NCBI GenBank assembly: GCA_004297465.1
Contig: SCUB01000010.1
Location: 1-64,000, forward strand
Direction of reading: 5' to 3'
Source of the DNA: Xanthobacteraceae bacterium
GTDB lineage: Bacteria > Pseudomonadota > Alphaproteobacteria > Rhizobiales > Xanthobacteraceae
DNA length: 64,000 bases
Below, one piece after another: positions 53,148 to 62,108 of the stretch. The position numbers were made by a program, and so were the translations under genes. Every line of letters begins with the position of its first letter. Position 1 is the first letter of the stretch. The notes beneath the pieces were generated by a model. That model had not been told where the DNA came from. It did no database searches and saw nothing but the letters and a program-made list of their open reading frames with translations.

Positions 53148-54144
53148 CCGGCCTCAACCGCGCGCGCAGGAACGCCTTGACATCGTTGGGGGCCGCGAAC
53201 GCCATTCTGACCTCGAACGGCACGATGCCCTCGGCTAGTTCCGTGAGCCGCGGATCGCCCGAAAGCCGCACCAGATCCTTGGCGGTGGTGACAAGGGTGA
53301 GCCCGCTCGACGCCGCCGCCCTGTGCTGGGCCTCAAGATCTCGCGCGCTATAGGCATGGTGATCGGGAAAAGCCTGGCTCTCCACCACATCGATGCCGTG
53401 GCCGAGCAGCGTGGCGAAGAAGCGCTGCGGATCGCCGATGCCGGCGAAGGCGCGCACGCGCCGTCCGCGCAAAGCCGCCACGCTGCGCGGATCGGGATCG
53501 AACCAGGCGTGAAACACCGGCAGGTCGCGCGCGCGCGCCAGCCGGGCCACCGGCAAGCCGCCCTCGCCGGCGCCGACCACCACCATGGCGTCGGTGCGGG
53601 CGATCTGCGCCGTCAGCGGCGCCCGCAGCGGGCCGGCCGGAAACACCGCGCCGTTGCCGACGCCACGGCTGCCGTCGATGACCGCGATGACGACATCCTT
53701 GTGCAGCGACGGATTCTGCAGGCCGTCGTCCATGATGATGAGGCTGGCTCCAAGCTCGCGCGCAAGACCCGCGCCGGCGACCCGGTCGCGGGCGACGATG
53801 ACGGGCGCGGCCTGCGCCAGCAGCAGCGGTTCGTCGCCGACATCGGCGGCGCGATGAAGCCCCGGCTCGACCCTCACCGGACCCGCCAGGCGGCCGCCAT
53901 AACCGCGGCTGAGCACCACCGGGTGCTCGCCGATGTCGTGCAGCATCGCCAGCAGCGCCAGCACCGTGGGCGTCTTGCCGGCGCCGCCGAGCTGATAGTT
54001 GCCGACGCAGACCACCGGCACGCCGGCGCGCCGGCCCTCGCGCGCCATCCGCCACGCGGCGACAGTGCCGTAGAGCATGCCCAGCGGCGCCAGCAGCCGC
54101 GCCGGCAGCAGCCCCGTTCGCCACCAGAAAACGGGCTCACGCAT
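53137..54144 (-). CDS. lpxK: Tetraacyldisaccharide 4'-kinase
   Basis: Phosphorylates the 4' position of the lipid A precursor at the inner membrane. It has 335 residues, with an N-terminal amphipathic or hydrophobic segment (PARLLAPLGMLYG). Walker A VGNYQLGGAGKTPT ends at 60, followed by SRGYGG, then GDEPLLLA and DDGLQNPSL with the Walker B-like DDG. The ATG overlaps waaA by eight bases. Confidence 0.95.
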   Translation of the reverse strand: MREPVFWWRTGLLPARLLAPLGMLYGTVAAWRMAREGRRAGVPVVCVGNYQLGGAGKTPTVLALLAMLHDIGEHPVVLSRGYGGRLAGPVRVEPGLHRAADVGDEPLLLAQAAPVIVARDRVAGAGLARELGASLIIMDDGLQNPSLHKDVVIAVIDGSRGVGNGAVFPAGPLRAPLTAQIARTDAMVVVGAGEGGLPVARLARARDLPVFHAWFDPDPRSVAALRGRRVRAFAGIGDPQRFFATLLGHGIDVVESQAFPDHHAYSARDLEAQHRAAASSGLTLVTTAKDLVRLSGDPRLTELAEGIVPFEVRMAFAAPNDVKAFLRARLRPVTA

Positions 54145-55441
54145 GAGGCGTCCCGCCCTCCAGGCGCAGTTGCAGGAGATAGGGTTCCAGCGCCGCCATG
54201 GTGCATTCCAGCGCCCCGCCCAGCGTCTGCACCACCTCGCGGCCGGCCTCGGCCGATTTCTGCCGCGCGGCGGGATCGGACAGCCAGTGGCCGACCGCGG
54301 CGGTGAGCGCGTCGGCATTGGCGACGGTGATCGCGCCGCCGGCGCGGTCGAGCGCGGCATAGAGCTCGCCGAAATTCCACACATTGACGCCGTGCAGCAC
54401 GGCGGCGCCCAGTTTCAGCGCCTCGATCGGATTCTGGCCGCCATGGGTCACCAGCGAGCCGCCCATGAACACCACCGGCGCGAGGCGGTAGAACAGGCCG
54501 AGTTCGCCCAGCGTATCGGCGAGATAGATGTCGGTGCGCGCGGTCGGCGGTTCCTCGCGCGAACGCACCGCGAGGGTGAGATCCGTGGCCTTCACCAGGG
54601 CCGCGATGCTTTCGCCGCGGTTCGGGTGGCGCGGAATGATGACGGTGAGCAGGCCGGGGAAATGCGGACGCAGCCGCCGGTGCATTTCGATGAAGGATTC
54701 GTCCTCGCCGGGATGGGTCGAGGCCGCGACCACCACCGGACGCCCGCGCAGCCGGCCGGCGAGACGCTGCAGCCTGTCGGTGTCCGCAGGCGGCGCCGGC
54801 ACGTCGAGCTTGAGATTGCCCGATACCTGCACGCGCGGCGCGCCAAGCGCTTCGTAGCGCTGACCGTCGCCGCGCGACTGCGCCAGGCACAGATCGAAAC
54901 AGCCGAGCAGCGTCCCGATCGTATGGGGCACCTTGCGCCAGCGCTGGAACGACCGCTCCGACAGGCGGCCATTGACCAGCATCATCGGCATGCGGCGCGC
55001 GGCGCCCGCCATGATGAAGTTCGGCCACAGGTCGGATTCGACGAAGATCGCCAGATCCGGCTTCCAGTGGTCGAGGAAGCGCGCGATGAAGCGCGGCGAG
55101 TCGTAGGGGATGAACTGGTGGATCACGTCCGGCGGGAAGCGCTTGGCCACGATCTGCGACGAGGTGACGGTGCCCGAGGTGAGCAGCACGCGGAAATTCA
55201 TCGCCCGCAGGCGCTCGACCAGCGTGGCGATCGCCAGCACCTCTCCGACGCTCGCGCCATGCACCCAGATCAACTGTCCCGGCGGCCGCGCCGCGCTGCC
55301 GATGCCGCGCCGCTCGCCGGTCCGCGCCGGATCCTCCTTGCCGCGCTTGACGCGGCGCGCGATCAGGATCGGCGCCAACAGCGGCAGGCCGCGCGAAAGC
55401 GTGCGGTAGAGCTGCAACGTCGCGGGCAGCGCATCAGGCAT
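54137..55441 (-). CDS. waaA: 3-deoxy-D-manno-octulosonic acid transferase
   Basis: Adds Kdo to lipid IVA. It has 434 residues, with an N-terminal membrane-associated stretch and a GT-B fold. The catalytic base region VHGASVGE (Glu67) and FVESDLWPNF are present. The C-terminal domain has the nucleotide-sugar site FMGGSLVTHGGQNPIE. It overlaps the genes on both sides by eight bases, giving tight coupling with the upstream acyltransferase and with lpxK. Confidence 0.95.
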   Translation of the reverse strand: MPDALPATLQLYRTLSRGLPLLAPILIARRVKRGKEDPARTGERRGIGSAARPPGQLIWVHGASVGEVLAIATLVERLRAMNFRVLLTSGTVTSSQIVAKRFPPDVIHQFIPYDSPRFIARFLDHWKPDLAIFVESDLWPNFIMAGAARRMPMMLVNGRLSERSFQRWRKVPHTIGTLLGCFDLCLAQSRGDGQRYEALGAPRVQVSGNLKLDVPAPPADTDRLQRLAGRLRGRPVVVAASTHPGEDESFIEMHRRLRPHFPGLLTVIIPRHPNRGESIAALVKATDLTLAVRSREEPPTARTDIYLADTLGELGLFYRLAPVVFMGGSLVTHGGQNPIEALKLGAAVLHGVNVWNFGELYAALDRAGGAITVANADALTAAVGHWLSDPAARQKSAEAGREVVQTLGGALECTMAALEPYLLQLRLEGGTPHA

Positions 55442-56195
55442 TGCCGGTCCCATCGTCGCGGCCGAGCAGCGCATAGGCACGGCGATTCACGGCATCGAGG
55501 CGCTCCTCGAGCTGCTGACGCAAGCTTTCCATGGTCGCGCTGTCCGCTTCCGCCGGCACCCTCACCGTCTCCCCCATCACCACGATCCCGCGGCCGAACG
55601 GCAGATTAATGGTGGTTCGGTCCCAGTTGTCCAGACGGATGCAGCGGCTGGTGGCCACCGCCACCGGCACGATGGGCCGGCCCGTCACGCGCCCGAGCAG
55701 GATGATGCCGGCGCCGGCCTTGCGCGAGACCTTGGGAACGTCGGCGGTCAGGGCCATGTTGAAGCCGTCCGCCAGGGTGTCGGCCATGACCTTGAACGCC
55801 GTGACGCCGCCCTTGCGCTGGAACTGACCGCCATGGTCGCCAGAGCCGCGAACGGTGCCGACGCCAAGCAGCTCGGCGGCGATGGCGTTGATCTCGCCGT
55901 CGCGATGGCGCGACACCAGCACCTTGGCCTTGAGCGGCTCATTGTCGCCGTCATCGCGGCGGCTTTTGTCCTGCCGGCGCCAATACGGCTTGTAGCGCAG
56001 GAAGGGAATGGCGAAGTGCTGACCATGCCAGAACGTGACGATGACCGGCAGCTCGGGATCGATACGCGAAACCGCGTCCGGCGGATCAATCGTGAAACGG
56101 TTGGTGAGCCAGACCAGACGCAGATATTTCGCCGCAAGGAAGCCGGCAAGATACTGAAAGGCGCGCGTGCGCGTCAGACGGCGAATTGAAATCAT
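55434..56195 (-). CDS. DUF374 lysophospholipid acyltransferase family protein
   Basis: This is a 253-residue member of the LPLAT superfamily (DUF374). Visible are VIVTFWHGQHFAIPFL with the family's His/Gln variant of HxxxxD, SRHRDGE, and GSGDHGGQFQRKGG. The gene's fixed place before waaA suggests a role in lipid A acylation. LpxL/LpxM-type motifs are absent, so it is not a standard late acyltransferase. The substrate is unknown. Confidence 0.88.
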   Translation of the reverse strand: MISIRRLTRTRAFQYLAGFLAAKYLRLVWLTNRFTIDPPDAVSRIDPELPVIVTFWHGQHFAIPFLRYKPYWRRQDKSRRDDGDNEPLKAKVLVSRHRDGEINAIAAELLGVGTVRGSGDHGGQFQRKGGVTAFKVMADTLADGFNMALTADVPKVSRKAGAGIILLGRVTGRPIVPVAVATSRCIRLDNWDRTTINLPFGRGIVVMGETVRVPAEADSATMESLRQQLEERLDAVNRRAYALLGRDDGTGNA

Positions 56196-56203
56196 TAAAG
56201 GGT

Positions 56204-56437
56204 TTAATCGTTCTCGGGAGTGAGCAGGCGATGCAGGTGCACGATGAAATAGCGCATCTGGGCGTTGTCCACGGTGCGCTGCGCCTTGGATTTCCAGGCG
56301 GCATAGGCGTCGTTGTAAGTCGGATACACACCGACCAGGTCGAGCTTGGTCAGATCCTTGAATTCGATCTTGTCGAAGTTGGTCAGTTCACCGCCGAACA
56401 CGAAATGAAGCAATTGGTTGTCTGCCGCATGGGGCAT
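56204..56437 (-). CDS. DUF4170 domain-containing protein
   Basis: This is a 77-residue soluble protein. It shows the family pattern LLHFVFGGELTNF, then VGVYPTYNDAYAAWKSKAQ and RYFIVHLHRLL. Function is unknown. It lies eight bases before the DUF374 gene on the same strand, inside the lipid A block, as in most Hyphomicrobiales, which hints at a link to envelope lipid synthesis. Confidence 0.88.
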   Translation of the reverse strand: MPHAADNQLLHFVFGGELTNFDKIEFKDLTKLDLVGVYPTYNDAYAAWKSKAQRTVDNAQMRYFIVHLHRLLTPEND

Positions 56438-56497
56438 CGGTCATCTCCGCATGTCGTTGAAGGCAAGGGTGCCCGAGGATGGATGGCCGGCGGACCG

Positions 56498-57301
56498 TCA
56501 GGTCCGATCGGTTCGCCGGATATGCCCGACCAGCCGGGCATGTCGGTCCCCGCCAGCAGCCACCAACCTCTGATGCACGATTTCGGGACGGTTATAGACC
56601 AGCCCCTCACCCGCCAGCGTCGTCATGCGACCGCCCGCTTCGTGCACCAATAAGTCCGCCGCCGCAAGGTCCCAGTCATGGCTATTGCCGCCGACCAGGG
56701 CGACGTCAAGTCGACCTTCGGCCACCCTCGCAAGCCGCAGCGCCAGCGAGCCGATCCTGGGCGCGGCCACCATGGCCAGTTCAGAATCATTCAGCCATTC
56801 CAGCATCTTCTGCGGACCGGCGACGCGCGCCTGGCGCAACTCGTCACCTTGGGTTGCGCGGATGGGCGCGTCGTTGAGACGCGCTCCCGTTCCTTTCGTG
56901 GCGGAAAAGAATTCACCGGTCGCGGGTGCGTAAACCGCCGCCACCAGGGGCCGTCCGTCCTGCACCAGCGCAACACTGACCGACCAGTCATCACGGCCGG
57001 CGAGAAAGGCGCGGGTGCCGTCGATCGGATCCACCACCCAGACGCGAGCAAGCCGCAGCCGCTCCGGATGATCGGGGCTTTCCTCCGACAGCCAGCCATA
57101 ACCGGGGCGTGGCGTCCGCAGCATGGTCCGCAGCAGTTCGTCGACGGCAAGGTCGGCCTCCGACACCGGCGACGACACACCCTTGGTCCACTGCCTGAGC
57201 TCGGTGCGGAAAAGGGACAGCGCCAGCTTCCCGGCGGCGCGCACCGCCTCGCCGAGCAACGCGCCGTCGGCGTCGGACGCCGGAAGGTCAGCGCCCGGCA
57301 A
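56498..57301 (-). CDS. cysQ: 3'(2'),5'-bisphosphate nucleotidase (inositol monophosphatase family)
   Basis: This is a 267-residue Mg-dependent, Li-sensitive-type phosphatase. Metal-binding LSEES ends at 75, DPIDGTR is at 91-97, and HDWDLAAADLL lies near the C-terminus. The best call is CysQ, which recycles PAP from sulfate assimilation. An inositol-phosphatase role cannot be excluded by motif alone. Its start overlaps the tldE-like gene by 14 bases, and the DUF4170 gene follows 60 bases later. Confidence 0.85.
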   Translation of the reverse strand: MPGADLPASDADGALLGEAVRAAGKLALSLFRTELRQWTKGVSSPVSEADLAVDELLRTMLRTPRPGYGWLSEESPDHPERLRLARVWVVDPIDGTRAFLAGRDDWSVSVALVQDGRPLVAAVYAPATGEFFSATKGTGARLNDAPIRATQGDELRQARVAGPQKMLEWLNDSELAMVAAPRIGSLALRLARVAEGRLDVALVGGNSHDWDLAAADLLVHEAGGRMTTLAGEGLVYNRPEIVHQRLVAAGGDRHARLVGHIRRTDRT

Positions 57302-58691
57302 CCGTCAGGCCCTCAATGCGCAGCGTCGGCGCGTTGACGCCATAGCGGAAGGTCAGGTCGCTGGCCGGCGTCATGGTCCTGAACATCTCGATCAGGTTGC
57401 CGGCGATGGTAACCTCGCTGACTGGGTGCCCGATGCGCCCGTTCTCGATCCAGAATCCGGCCGCGCCGCGGCTGTAGTCGCCGGTGACGCCGTTGACGCC
57501 CATGCCGATCAGGTCGGTGACATAGAAGCCGTCGCGGATGTCGGCGACAAGCTCGTCCGGGCTCGCGGTCCCTGCTTCGAGATAGAGGTTGGTGATGGCG
57601 GGCGACGGCGCCGACGACACGCCGCGCTGCGCGTGCCCGGTGGTGGCGAGCGACAATTCGCGCGCGGTGGCGCTGTCGAGCACCCACGATCTCAGCACGC
57701 CGTCGTCGACGATGGCGAGTTTGGCGCACGCCACGCCCTCGGCGTCGAACGGCTGCGAGCGCAGGCCGCGCCGCCGAAGCGGATCGTCGACGATGCGGAT
57801 GCCGGAGGCGAACAGCTTCTCGCCCATGCGGTCCTTCAGGAAGCTGGTCTTGCGCGCGACCGCCGCGCCGTTGACCGCGCCCGCCAGATGCCCGACCAGC
57901 GAGCCGGCGACGCGCGGCGCGAACACCACCGGCACCTTGCAGGTCGCCACTTTCCGCGGATTGAGCCGCGCCACCGCGCGTTCTCCCGCGCTGCGGCCGA
58001 TCGCTTCCGGCGATTCGAGGTCGGCGGCATGCAGCGCCGAGCTCATGTCGTAGTCGCGCTCCATGCCGGTGCCCTCGCCGGCGATCGCCGTCATCGAGAC
58101 GCCATGGCGCGAACCGAGATAGGCGCCGTGGAAGCCGCCGCTGGTGACCAGCACCAGGCCACCGATGCCGCTCGAGGCCGACGCGCCGTCGGATTTGGTG
58201 ACGCCGGCTACCGCGCGCGCGGCGCTTTCCGCGCGCCGCGTCAGATCCTCCAGGTGCTCGACCGACGGCAGCTCCGGATCGAGCAGATCGAGATCTGGAA
58301 TGGCGCGCGCCAGCAGCGCCGCGTCGGCAAGCCCGGCATAGGCATCCTCCGGCGCCAGCCGCGCCATGGCGACGGCGCGGCTCACCATGGCGGCGAGACT
58401 TTCGGCGCTCACGTCGTTCGACGACACCACCGCCTGACGGCGGCCCACCAGCACGCGCAGGCCGACATCGTCGCCTTCGGAGCGTTCGGATTCCTCGACG
58501 CCGCCGTCGCGGATCTCGATGCCTTGTGACACCGAGCGCACCGCCACCGCATCGGCCGCATCGGCGCCGGCGCGCAGCGCCGCCGTCACCAGTTGCTCGG
58601 CCACGCCGGTCAGGGTGTTGAGATCGAGCAGATCGGCGGCCGCCGTCCGCGTTGCGCCGCGTGGTGAAGAAGACGTCAACGATCCGGTCAC
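57288..58691 (-). CDS. tldE: TldE/PmbA family metalloprotease-like protein
   Basis: This is a 467-residue TldD/TldE family member. GDDVGLRVLVGRRQA lies near the N-terminus, EGTGMERDYDMSSA in the middle, and LIGMGVNGVTGDYSRGAAG with WIENG near the C-terminus. It lacks the HExxxH site of TldD, so it is the TldE (PmbA) partner. Together they degrade peptides or mature microcin-like precursors. No tldD is in the window. The start is GTG at 58691 with GAGG upstream. It heads the block that runs to lpxK. Confidence 0.9.
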   Translation of the reverse strand: MTGSLTSSSPRGATRTAAADLLDLNTLTGVAEQLVTAALRAGADAADAVAVRSVSQGIEIRDGGVEESERSEGDDVGLRVLVGRRQAVVSSNDVSAESLAAMVSRAVAMARLAPEDAYAGLADAALLARAIPDLDLLDPELPSVEHLEDLTRRAESAARAVAGVTKSDGASASSGIGGLVLVTSGGFHGAYLGSRHGVSMTAIAGEGTGMERDYDMSSALHAADLESPEAIGRSAGERAVARLNPRKVATCKVPVVFAPRVAGSLVGHLAGAVNGAAVARKTSFLKDRMGEKLFASGIRIVDDPLRRRGLRSQPFDAEGVACAKLAIVDDGVLRSWVLDSATARELSLATTGHAQRGVSSAPSPAITNLYLEAGTASPDELVADIRDGFYVTDLIGMGVNGVTGDYSRGAAGFWIENGRIGHPVSEVTIAGNLIEMFRTMTPASDLTFRYGVNAPTLRIEGLTVAGR

Positions 58692-58907
58692 CTGGCAGCC
58701 TCGCGATGAATGAACGACGAAGATGAATGAAAGACGAAACAGTCAGATGTGCCGATTCCATGCGCATTTCAAGCACTGCGGCACATCGCGGCAATAACAA
58801 TTTTGCCAAGCACGGCAACGTCCCGTCAATCATGTCGGCGAGCTACCGGGGATTAACCAGGCTTTTTAAGCCGATTCCGGGGCTCGCCATGGCACGCTCA
58901 TCCGCAC

Positions 58908-59513
58908 ATGACCGGGAACATAATCCCGGCGCGGGAGACAAAAGCCGTGAGGCGTCAAACAGAGGCTGGCGGGGCGCTGCCCGCCGGGTCGAGCCGCCTC
59001 GTGCGGCTCGACCCCCACTCCCTGCCGATCCGCTTTGCCGCGCGCGACCCGCGCGCCGACGGCGGCATCCGGCACATCGAACTTAATCGCGACCGCGTCG
59101 TGCTGCGCCGCTCGCTGCGCGGCATTCCGATGGCGCTCAACATCCGCGTGCCGGACTTCCACGGCATCGGCCTGCATCTGTTGCCGGGCGAGGATGGCGG
59201 CGGACCGCTGGTGATGCTGGTGCTCGAACATCGCGATCCGTCATTATCGGTGCCGCTGATGGTGGCGCCAGAGGGCCATGATGTCGCCGCGCTGTGGCGC
59301 GGTTGGAGCGAGGTGCTGGCGCTGCCGTGCCTGACGTGCTCGCTCGATACGGAGCGCGGCCCGCTAGTGGCGGGGGCCCCGACCCCGCGCCGGCGGCGGC
59401 GCAACGCCATCAGGAAGCGCCGGCCCTCGATCCTGATGCGGCGGCGGCCGGGTGAAGCCGCGGCGATCCGCCCGGTTCACCGCGGCGAGCGCGAGATCAT
59501 CGCCCGCGACTGA
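58908..59513 (+). CDS. DUF6101 family protein
   Basis: This is a 201-residue soluble protein found next to ubiA and tldE in Hyphomicrobiales. The core has RLDPHSLPIRFAARDPRADG, VVLRRSLRGIPMALNIRV and VMLVLEHRDPSLSVPL. The tail is strongly basic (PRRRRRNAIRKRRPSILMRRR), which suggests nucleic-acid or membrane contact. Function is unknown. The DUF number is from memory. It is convergent with ubiA. Confidence 0.7.
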   Translation: MTGNIIPARETKAVRRQTEAGGALPAGSSRLVRLDPHSLPIRFAARDPRADGGIRHIELNRDRVVLRRSLRGIPMALNIRVPDFHGIGLHLLPGEDGGGPLVMLVLEHRDPSLSVPLMVAPEGHDVAALWRGWSEVLALPCLTCSLDTERGPLVAGAPTPRRRRRNAIRKRRPSILMRRRPGEAAAIRPVHRGEREIIARD

Positions 59514-59525
59514 CGCGAGCGGCCA

Positions 59526-60458
59526 TCAGTACACCGAGCGCACGATCGCATCGAGTGTCAGGCCGGCAAACAGCAGCAATCCGGCATCGCGGTTGGAGCG
59601 GAACAGCCGCAGGCACAACTCCGGTTGCGTGATGTCGAGCATGCGCACCTGCCAGGCCAGATGCATGGCAAATGCGATCAGCCCGACGAACGACAGGATG
59701 CCGGCCCCGGCGCGCGCCAGCGCCGCGCTGATCAGCACGACCGCGAGCGAATAGAAAATGATGAGCGCGCGCAGCGTGCGCGGGCCGAACAAGAGCGCGG
59801 TCGACTTGATGCCGACCAGCGCGTCGTCCTCGCGATCCTGATGGGCGTAGATGGTGTCGTAGGCGATCACCCATGAGATCGAGCCGGCATAGAGCAGGAA
59901 CGCCGACGCGTTGAGGCGGCCGAACACCACCAGCCAGCCCATCAGCGCGCCCCACGAGAACGCCAGCCCCAGCACCACCTGCGGCCAGTAGGTGATGCGC
60001 TTCATGAACGGATACACCGCGACGATGGCGAGCGAGGCGATGCCGCCGATCACCGCGGCGCGGTTGAACTGCAACAGCACGATAAGCCCGACCAGCGCCT
60101 GCAGCACGAGAAAGGCGAACGCCTGACGCACGCTCACCTGGCCCGACGGCAGCGGCCGCGAGCGGGTGCGCTCGACGCGGTTGTCGAGGTCGCGGTCGGT
60201 GATGTCGTTCCAGGTGCAGCCGGCGCCGCGCATCGCGAACGCGCCGATGAAGAACAGCACCACGATCCACGGCAGCGAGCGCACGTCGCGCGCAACGCCC
60301 GACGCCAGCGCCGCCGACCACCAGCACGGCAGCAGCAGCAGCCAGGAGCCGATCGGACGGTCGAACCGCGACAGCCGCAGATAAGGACGCAGCCAGACCG
60401 GCGCGAGCCAGTCGACCCAGTTGCCGGTGGCGTCGGCGACGCGGCCCGCCTCGCTCAT
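59526..60458 (-). CDS. ubiA: 4-hydroxybenzoate octaprenyltransferase
   Basis: Integral membrane prenyltransferase that starts the membrane stage of ubiquinone synthesis. It has 310 residues and about eight to nine spans. The two Asp-rich motifs are NDITDRDLD at 84-92 and DTIYAHQDREDD ending at 212. Its start overlaps the stop of the upstream secreted-protein gene by four bases (ATGA). Confidence 0.95.
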   Translation of the reverse strand: MSEAGRVADATGNWVDWLAPVWLRPYLRLSRFDRPIGSWLLLLPCWWSAALASGVARDVRSLPWIVVLFFIGAFAMRGAGCTWNDITDRDLDNRVERTRSRPLPSGQVSVRQAFAFLVLQALVGLIVLLQFNRAAVIGGIASLAIVAVYPFMKRITYWPQVVLGLAFSWGALMGWLVVFGRLNASAFLLYAGSISWVIAYDTIYAHQDREDDALVGIKSTALLFGPRTLRALIIFYSLAVVLISAALARAGAGILSFVGLIAFAMHLAWQVRMLDITQPELCLRLFRSNRDAGLLLFAGLTLDAIVRSVY

Positions 60459-61090
60459 TTCGTCAGCACGTTGCCGGAGAGGGTATCGAAGGTGCTGCCG
60501 CCGCTGCGCTTGCCGGGGCTGGCCTCGGGCAGGCCCGGCGAACCGAGCGCCTCGCTAAGACTCGGACCCGCCGCGCCCTGCGGCGCGTTGGCCACCGCGC
60601 AGACCTTGGTCTGCAGCTGGAGGGTGTTGGCGTGGCTGGAGCGGATCTGCTCGGTCACCTGCGGAGGGATCCCGCACGAGGCGGCCCGCGCCTGCATGAA
60701 CTTGAGCATCTTGCTTTCTTGCTCGGCGAAGCCGCGGATCAGCTTGCAGGCCTCGGCCGGCGGCGCCTTGCGCTGGCTTGCGGCCTTGATCAGGCCGGCG
60801 CGGCGCTCGGCCTCGGCGCGTAGTGGCGCGAAGTCCTTGAGGCAGGGCGGTTCCCGCTGGGGCTGCGGCGGGCCGAAAGCGCCGCCTCCACCCACCGGCG
60901 GAAACGGACTGGCCGGAGCCGCGCCGCCGGCCAGCGGAAACGGACTTGCCGCCGGCGCGCCGCCCACCGGCGGAAACGGCGACTGTGCCTGCACCTCGGC
61001 CGCCGCCAGCATCGCCAGCGTGCAGACCATCAACAGCTTGAAGCGAACGACCACGGGACTTGCCCTCCGGCGGAGAATTTCGGCTGGCAT
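60455..61090 (-). CDS. Hypothetical secreted protein with short Pro/Gly repeats
   Basis: This is a 211-residue protein with a Sec signal peptide (hydrophobic about 16-32, cut near EVQAQS). Three copies of a SPFP-(P/L)-(V/A)-GG repeat follow at about 37-72. Then comes a helical domain with three conserved-looking cysteines (PPCLKDF, EACKLIRG, AASCGIPP) and a fourth in TKVCAVAN. The tail is Ser/Gly-rich. I do not recognise it. Translational coupling to ubiA (four-base overlap) is notable, because ubiA products have no known periplasmic partner. Confidence 0.75.
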   Translation of the reverse strand: MPAEILRRRASPVVVRFKLLMVCTLAMLAAAEVQAQSPFPPVGGAPAASPFPLAGGAAPASPFPPVGGGGAFGPPQPQREPPCLKDFAPLRAEAERRAGLIKAASQRKAPPAEACKLIRGFAEQESKMLKFMQARAASCGIPPQVTEQIRSSHANTLQLQTKVCAVANAPQGAAGPSLSEALGSPGLPEASPGKRSGGSTFDTLSGNVLTK

Positions 61091-61218
61091 TGTTACGATT
61101 CCTGCCGGCCCTTAACAACCCGGCGAATCCGGCAACACGGCGGCAGCCCCCGCTCTGGTAAACGCGCCACGATAGGCTAGAACGGCTTCACAACCCAAGC
61201 GATCCCAAGCGGCCGGCC

Positions 61219-61962
61219 ATGCCCCGTTACGATTTCCGCAGTCCCCGGATCTGTGTCGATGCCGTGCTTGCCGCCGGCGCGGTGGTGCCGCTCGGCCACG
61301 ACCAGGGCCATTACCTCACCCATGTGCTGCGGCTGGCCGGGGGCGATGCGGTGCTGGCGTTCAACGGCCGCGACGGCGAATGGCGCGCGGCGATCGGCGG
61401 CAGCAAGCGCAGCGTCAGCCTGACCATCGGCGAGCGCACCCGGCCGCAGGACAGCCTGCCCGACCTGCGCTATGTGTTCGCGCCGCTCAAGCACGCCCGG
61501 CTCGACTATATGGTGCAGAAGGCGGTCGAGTTGGGCGCGCGGGCGCTGCTGCCGGTCATCACGCGCCACACCCAGGTGGCCCGGGTCAATACCGCGCGGA
61601 TGCGCGCCAATGTCATCGAGGCCGCCGAGCAGTGCGGCATTCTCAGCCTCGCCGAGGTCGCCGAGCCGTGCACACTTGAGACTTTTCTCGTCGACCGCGA
61701 CCGTTCCCGCGCGCTGGTGTTCTGCGACGAGGACGCCGAGGTGACGGACCCGGTGGCGGCGCTTGCGGCGCTGCGTGGTGGGACTTCAGGCATCGATGTG
61801 CTGATCGGTCCCGAGGGCGGCTTTGCCGCCGACGAGCGTAAAAGCCTTGCAGGACAGCCCGCCACGCTGCGGCTGGCGCTGGGGCCGCGCATTCTGCGCG
61901 CCGATACCGCCGCGGTGGCGGCGCTGGCGCTGGTGCAGGCGGCATGGGGAGACTGGCGCTGA
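61219..61962 (+). CDS. rsmE: 16S rRNA (uracil-1498-N3)-methyltransferase
   Basis: This is a 247-residue SPOUT-class methyltransferase. An N-terminal PUA-like domain has QGHYLTHVLRL. The knotted domain carries KHARLDYMVQKAVELGA, then IGPEGGFAADE and LGPRILRADTA, which form the SAM-binding knot. It methylates U1498 of 16S rRNA. The family usually starts MPRYDFRSPR as here. Confidence 0.95.
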   Translation: MPRYDFRSPRICVDAVLAAGAVVPLGHDQGHYLTHVLRLAGGDAVLAFNGRDGEWRAAIGGSKRSVSLTIGERTRPQDSLPDLRYVFAPLKHARLDYMVQKAVELGARALLPVITRHTQVARVNTARMRANVIEAAEQCGILSLAEVAEPCTLETFLVDRDRSRALVFCDEDAEVTDPVAALAALRGGTSGIDVLIGPEGGFAADERKSLAGQPATLRLALGPRILRADTAAVAALALVQAAWGDWR

Positions 61963-61972
61963 TCTGCAACCT

Positions 61973-61986
61973 GTGATTGCAATCAC
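61973..61986. promoter_or_regulatory. Perfect 14-base palindrome between rsmE and hisZ
   Basis: GTGATTGCAATCAC is a perfect palindrome 10 bases after the rsmE stop and 122 bases before hisZ. It resembles the half-site symmetry of many repressor operators, but I cannot name the regulator. It could control hisZ-hisG. Confidence 0.45.
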
Positions 61987-62108
61987 TCCATGAGCCCGGC
62001 CTGGCATTAAGTGAATCCAGCGATCGAGGTCGAAACAACGCGGCAGGCATGGTAAAGGCCGCCGACGCGACGCAACTTTTTAAGCCTTTTCTCTGTCCCT
62101 TGAAGCCG

